From Protonemura montana (Eukaryota > Arthropoda > Insecta > Plecoptera > Nemouridae): a stretch of DNA of 64,000 nt. The first letter of the stretch is position 1. Each line of letters begins with the position of its first letter. Both the position numbers and the translations under genes were made by a program. The stretch lies in assembly GCA_947568835.1 (NCBI GenBank), contig OX387602.1, positions 17,163,021 to 17,227,020 on the forward strand, written 5' to 3'. The notes below the pieces were generated by a model, which saw only the letters and a list, made by a program, of their open reading frames with translations, had not been told where the DNA came from and ran no database searches. Of this stretch, positions 61,153-64,000 are shown in pieces.

Positions 61153-63746
61153 TGTATTAATCATGTCATGAATTTGGTTATATAGTTACTAGGGTTGGTA
61201 GTTAATAACATTTTGGTAATCGATTTGGTCTGAATTTTTGGTAAAAAGAATTTTTAAACTGTATGATTTAGCGGTAAAGCAAAAGACTATGTTAAATGTG
61301 AGCTCGGCACATTTCTTCTGTGGTGAGAGCAAATTTGGAGTTAAAATTCTCAAAATATAGTGCCAAGTAGGGCATAAGATAACACTTCAAATATCATACC
61401 ACCATTGGATGAGTCCGTGGACCAAAATGAACCGACTTGCATCATCGAAATAGTCTTGAACCAACTTCGACAGTGAAAAGCATCCTCAATGTGCGTACCC
61501 TGCGTGGCCAAACCCTTCGATCACTTTCCACACTGTTGCAAATGATTGCGTGGTTCTCTCTGCAACCCCAGCCGCCACCGTCCCAAGGCATGCGCCCCTG
61601 AATCCCGACCTGCCACTGACGTCGGCGTGCTCGTTAGGAGGCAAAACAATATGAACTACAATACTCTCTGACACAACCCTTGACTTTCAGCTGGCAAATT
61701 ACAATCAGGCATACCATTTAATTGTCACCGTCGATGCAAAATAGCTGATTTCCTTTGAAGCTATGTGGCGTCGAAATTTCGAAAATTATGTATCACAAAG
61801 CATACATCCCGATATCACATGCGAGATATACGAGCCTAGTCTTCGCTAGTTCGTTTATTTATTTAATTTACTTAAACTTTATATGAACTTTTCAGGGTGT
61901 ATGCATCGTGTGCAGGTAAGGTTCAACCTCTATTATACAGTTTTACCCTGTGCGCCATGAAATAATTATGAAGAAAAACAGTTTTCCAGGTTGAAGCGTT
62001 CAACGCTTATTTGGTCTATAATTAATTTCACATGCTCTTTATTCAGCGCTCGGTGTTAAGGGTCAATTGGGTAGATAAAGAAGCCCCTTAATTAAAATAA
62101 ACTCGGCATGTTCGCTACGTATATTGGACAATAGGGTCTAATAGAAACAGACAGTTTTCATTAGGGTGGCCATAGCCACTAGCCACTGCTGCGACTTTCC
62201 GTGCTGAATAGCTCGGTTTTCAATATTTTCTTTCCTAGTTTTAATTAACTAAACAAGGAGGTTGTGTAGCCATGTTCCACGATGTCGAAGAATACAATGG
62301 TAAAACGACGCCAGAGATAATTAACTTGGCTTTAAACTCTGCTTGATTTCGGAAGTGAGAAAGAATTTCGGAAAAGCAGACATGCTCCTCCATTGCGAGT
62401 TTCATTAGTATCACGAAAGAGAGATGTACAGCAGTGAAATTCGCCCGTTTATTCTCCCTACAGTTGTAGCAATCAATTTCCGTGACTGATTTGAGTATAT
62501 TAATAGAGGTTGTCGTTAACAACGGGACTGTTCCTCTTGGTTTTTTGATCGAATTTCCCTGGCAGTTTCGACTGCGTCGTTTGGGCAGCGGTAAAAACGA
62601 GGGTGGGGTGGGCTGGAGCGTAGAGCCGACCCGACCGAGGGTCGCACAGGACAGACGACTTACAGAGCGGTTATTTTAATTGACCACTGGCTTTAAAAAT
62701 AAACAAGCTCTGTACTTGATGAAGCTGCCGAGCTGCAGAGGAGAAAGAGGAGGTAGCTTTTAATTCAAGAAGGGATGGCATTGTTTGCTTTTACTGTGGT
62801 ATTTTAGAGTTTGTGTTTTATACGGGTATTAAGTTTTAATGAACAGGAAAATTTAATGCTTGAATAAATGTACATATGGGCCAATCGAACATAATGACTA
62901 GATAATGAGTAAATTAGGACCTTTACCAATTATAAGTAACATTATTTCCAGTATTAATAGTTTAAATGTATAGGCATTGTGCTCACTGTTTAAAACAATA
63001 TTTAGCATGTAGTTGTAACATTTTGTGTAATCATAATATACTTGCAACAATATTCGACTGTCAACCTTCCTTAATGTGGATACTGCATGAAAGAGTCATT
63101 AGTTCGTATGAATAGGAAGTTCTTATAACTTCGAAAATATATCGGTAACTGAAAGGGACTCTACAAGTCTCAATAATACGCCATCCCGCTCAATATTTTC
63201 ACCTGTTCTTGAATATCATCAGCGCAAAACTGCTATAATGACTTCAACTGCGTGGACTTGTTCTTATTGAACTAATTTGAGCGGCGCGACGAGGTTGAGA
63301 TGGCGTAGCGCGTCGCCCGTGGCCGTGGCCGTGAGATATTCCTCCGCAAGGCGGCGACAGCGGGTCTTCGCCAAGGTTGCACCAGGCCTGATACCCGTGC
63401 GATGCCCCTTGCTACACGCAACACGCAATAAGGCGAGCCTCTTCTACCACAGGTATCGTTGCTATAGAGAAATTCTTCATAATCTCAAAGGTAATTTTAT
63501 AGTTATTTTGCATTTTTGATCATTGTCGCTGCTTTTTAAGAACCAGTACCTAGCTAACGAACCAGTAATGTGTAAGAACACGTGAAGGTGCGATCTGGAA
63601 AATTGGCTGTCTTTTTACAGTCACAGTGGGCATAAAACACACATGCTAAAAAAAGGGAAATTTTATGTTAATGCGTTTCCATATTCTTACCCTATATTCA
63701 TATTAAAAAACACAATGAGCGCATTGTGAGGTGGCTCTAAAGATTA

Positions 63747-63813
63747 ATGGCATTTTCTACCGGTGCAGTTGGTTAAAATGCTTGACGCACCCTGCCTGTC
63801 GGTATGACTGCCG
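63747..63813. repeat. Short dispersed repeat, copy 2
   Basis: Partner of 61094-61152 in the same orientation. GGTGCAGTTGGTTAAAAT in this copy resembles a tRNA A box, but there is no B box, so a tRNA-derived SINE is only a possibility. Confidence 0.5.
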
Positions 63814-64000
63814 ATAGTTGAGATAAGGGCGCAATTATTAGTGACAGAGCATTCCTCCACGCCGAATGTTTCGCACTTCTTACCCAATTACGCTTCCCGC
63901 ACCCGACACCAACTGCAATTAGTTTTGTTACGCGTTTTTTTTTCAAATTCAAACATTTTTTTGTATCTCGCCTCTGACTGAATTAATTATGTTTCCCTAA

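Larger units (their letters stand above)
59406..64000. other. Non-coding stretch to the window end
   Basis: There are GC-rich patches at 60770-60830, 60920-61020 and 63290-63400, and ATTA-rich blocks elsewhere. Short frames (such as 61486-61674 minus and 63277-63519 plus) show no domain. Two diverged copies of a short dispersed repeat are at 61094-61152 and 63747-63813. Confidence 0.45.

Noticed and set aside
61896-61915. Twenty-base micro-exon-like segment between TTTTCAG and GTAAGG
   Set aside because: Both splice signals look fair, but such pairs arise by chance in 64 kb and no flanking exon or frame supports it.
1-64000. Search for virus-like elements, LTR elements, LINEs or transposase genes
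   Set aside because: No frame shows reverse transcriptase, integrase, capsid, envelope or transposase motifs, and no long terminal repeats were noticed by eye. Short decayed pieces could still be missed without a library search.

Overview
The window is eukaryotic, and most likely arthropod. It has spliced genes with GT-AG introns, very long non-coding stretches, many simple repeats, and a LIM-only gene whose C-terminus (basic KGKVGRPRRSRD) I associate with insect LMO4 proteins. I cannot name the species. Only two genes are well supported, both on the + strand. The rest is non-coding DNA, repeats and short chance reading frames.

Layout. 1-17683 is upstream of, or 5' intronic to, the first gene. 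It holds GC-rich islands (about 950-1480, 4080-4750, 5040-5560, 9600-10100, 13330-13520), several short CCGGTG repeats, and a 27-bp tandem repeat at 5779-5886 that stays open as a glutamine/leucine/alanine-rich peptide on the minus strand. 17684-32652 holds an LMO4-type LIM-only transcription cofactor: two coding exons separated by a 14.2-kb intron, 240 residues, two complete LIM zinc-binding domains, a long His/Pro/Asn-rich N-terminus and a basic tail. The exon carrying the stop codon is followed 9 bases later by a good splice donor, so the 3' UTR probably continues in an exon I could not place. 32653-54060 is gene-poor, with GC islands, homopolymers and microsatellites.

54212-55601 holds a compact two-exon gene for a secreted, Thr/Ser-rich mucin-like protein of 271 residues. 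It has a signal peptide, 22 tandem copies of a 6-residue unit (one 18-bp DNA unit repeated with a single substitution), a Ser/Thr-rich stalk and a C-terminal hydrophobic tail typical of GPI-anchored proteins. Three GATAGCG motifs, one inside a perfect inverted repeat, lie within about 110 bp of a likely initiator. From 55800 to the end the DNA is again non-coding, with a degenerate tandem repeat of about 117 bp (58920-59405) and a pair of diverged dispersed repeats near 61.1 and 63.75 kb.

The two genes have no evident functional link. LMO4 in a gene-poor, ATTA-rich landscape looks like a developmental regulator with distributed regulatory DNA. The mucin gene looks like a compact effector gene, possibly of gut or another epithelium. 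I saw no tRNA, rRNA, CRISPR array, intact transposon or viral fossil that I could support.
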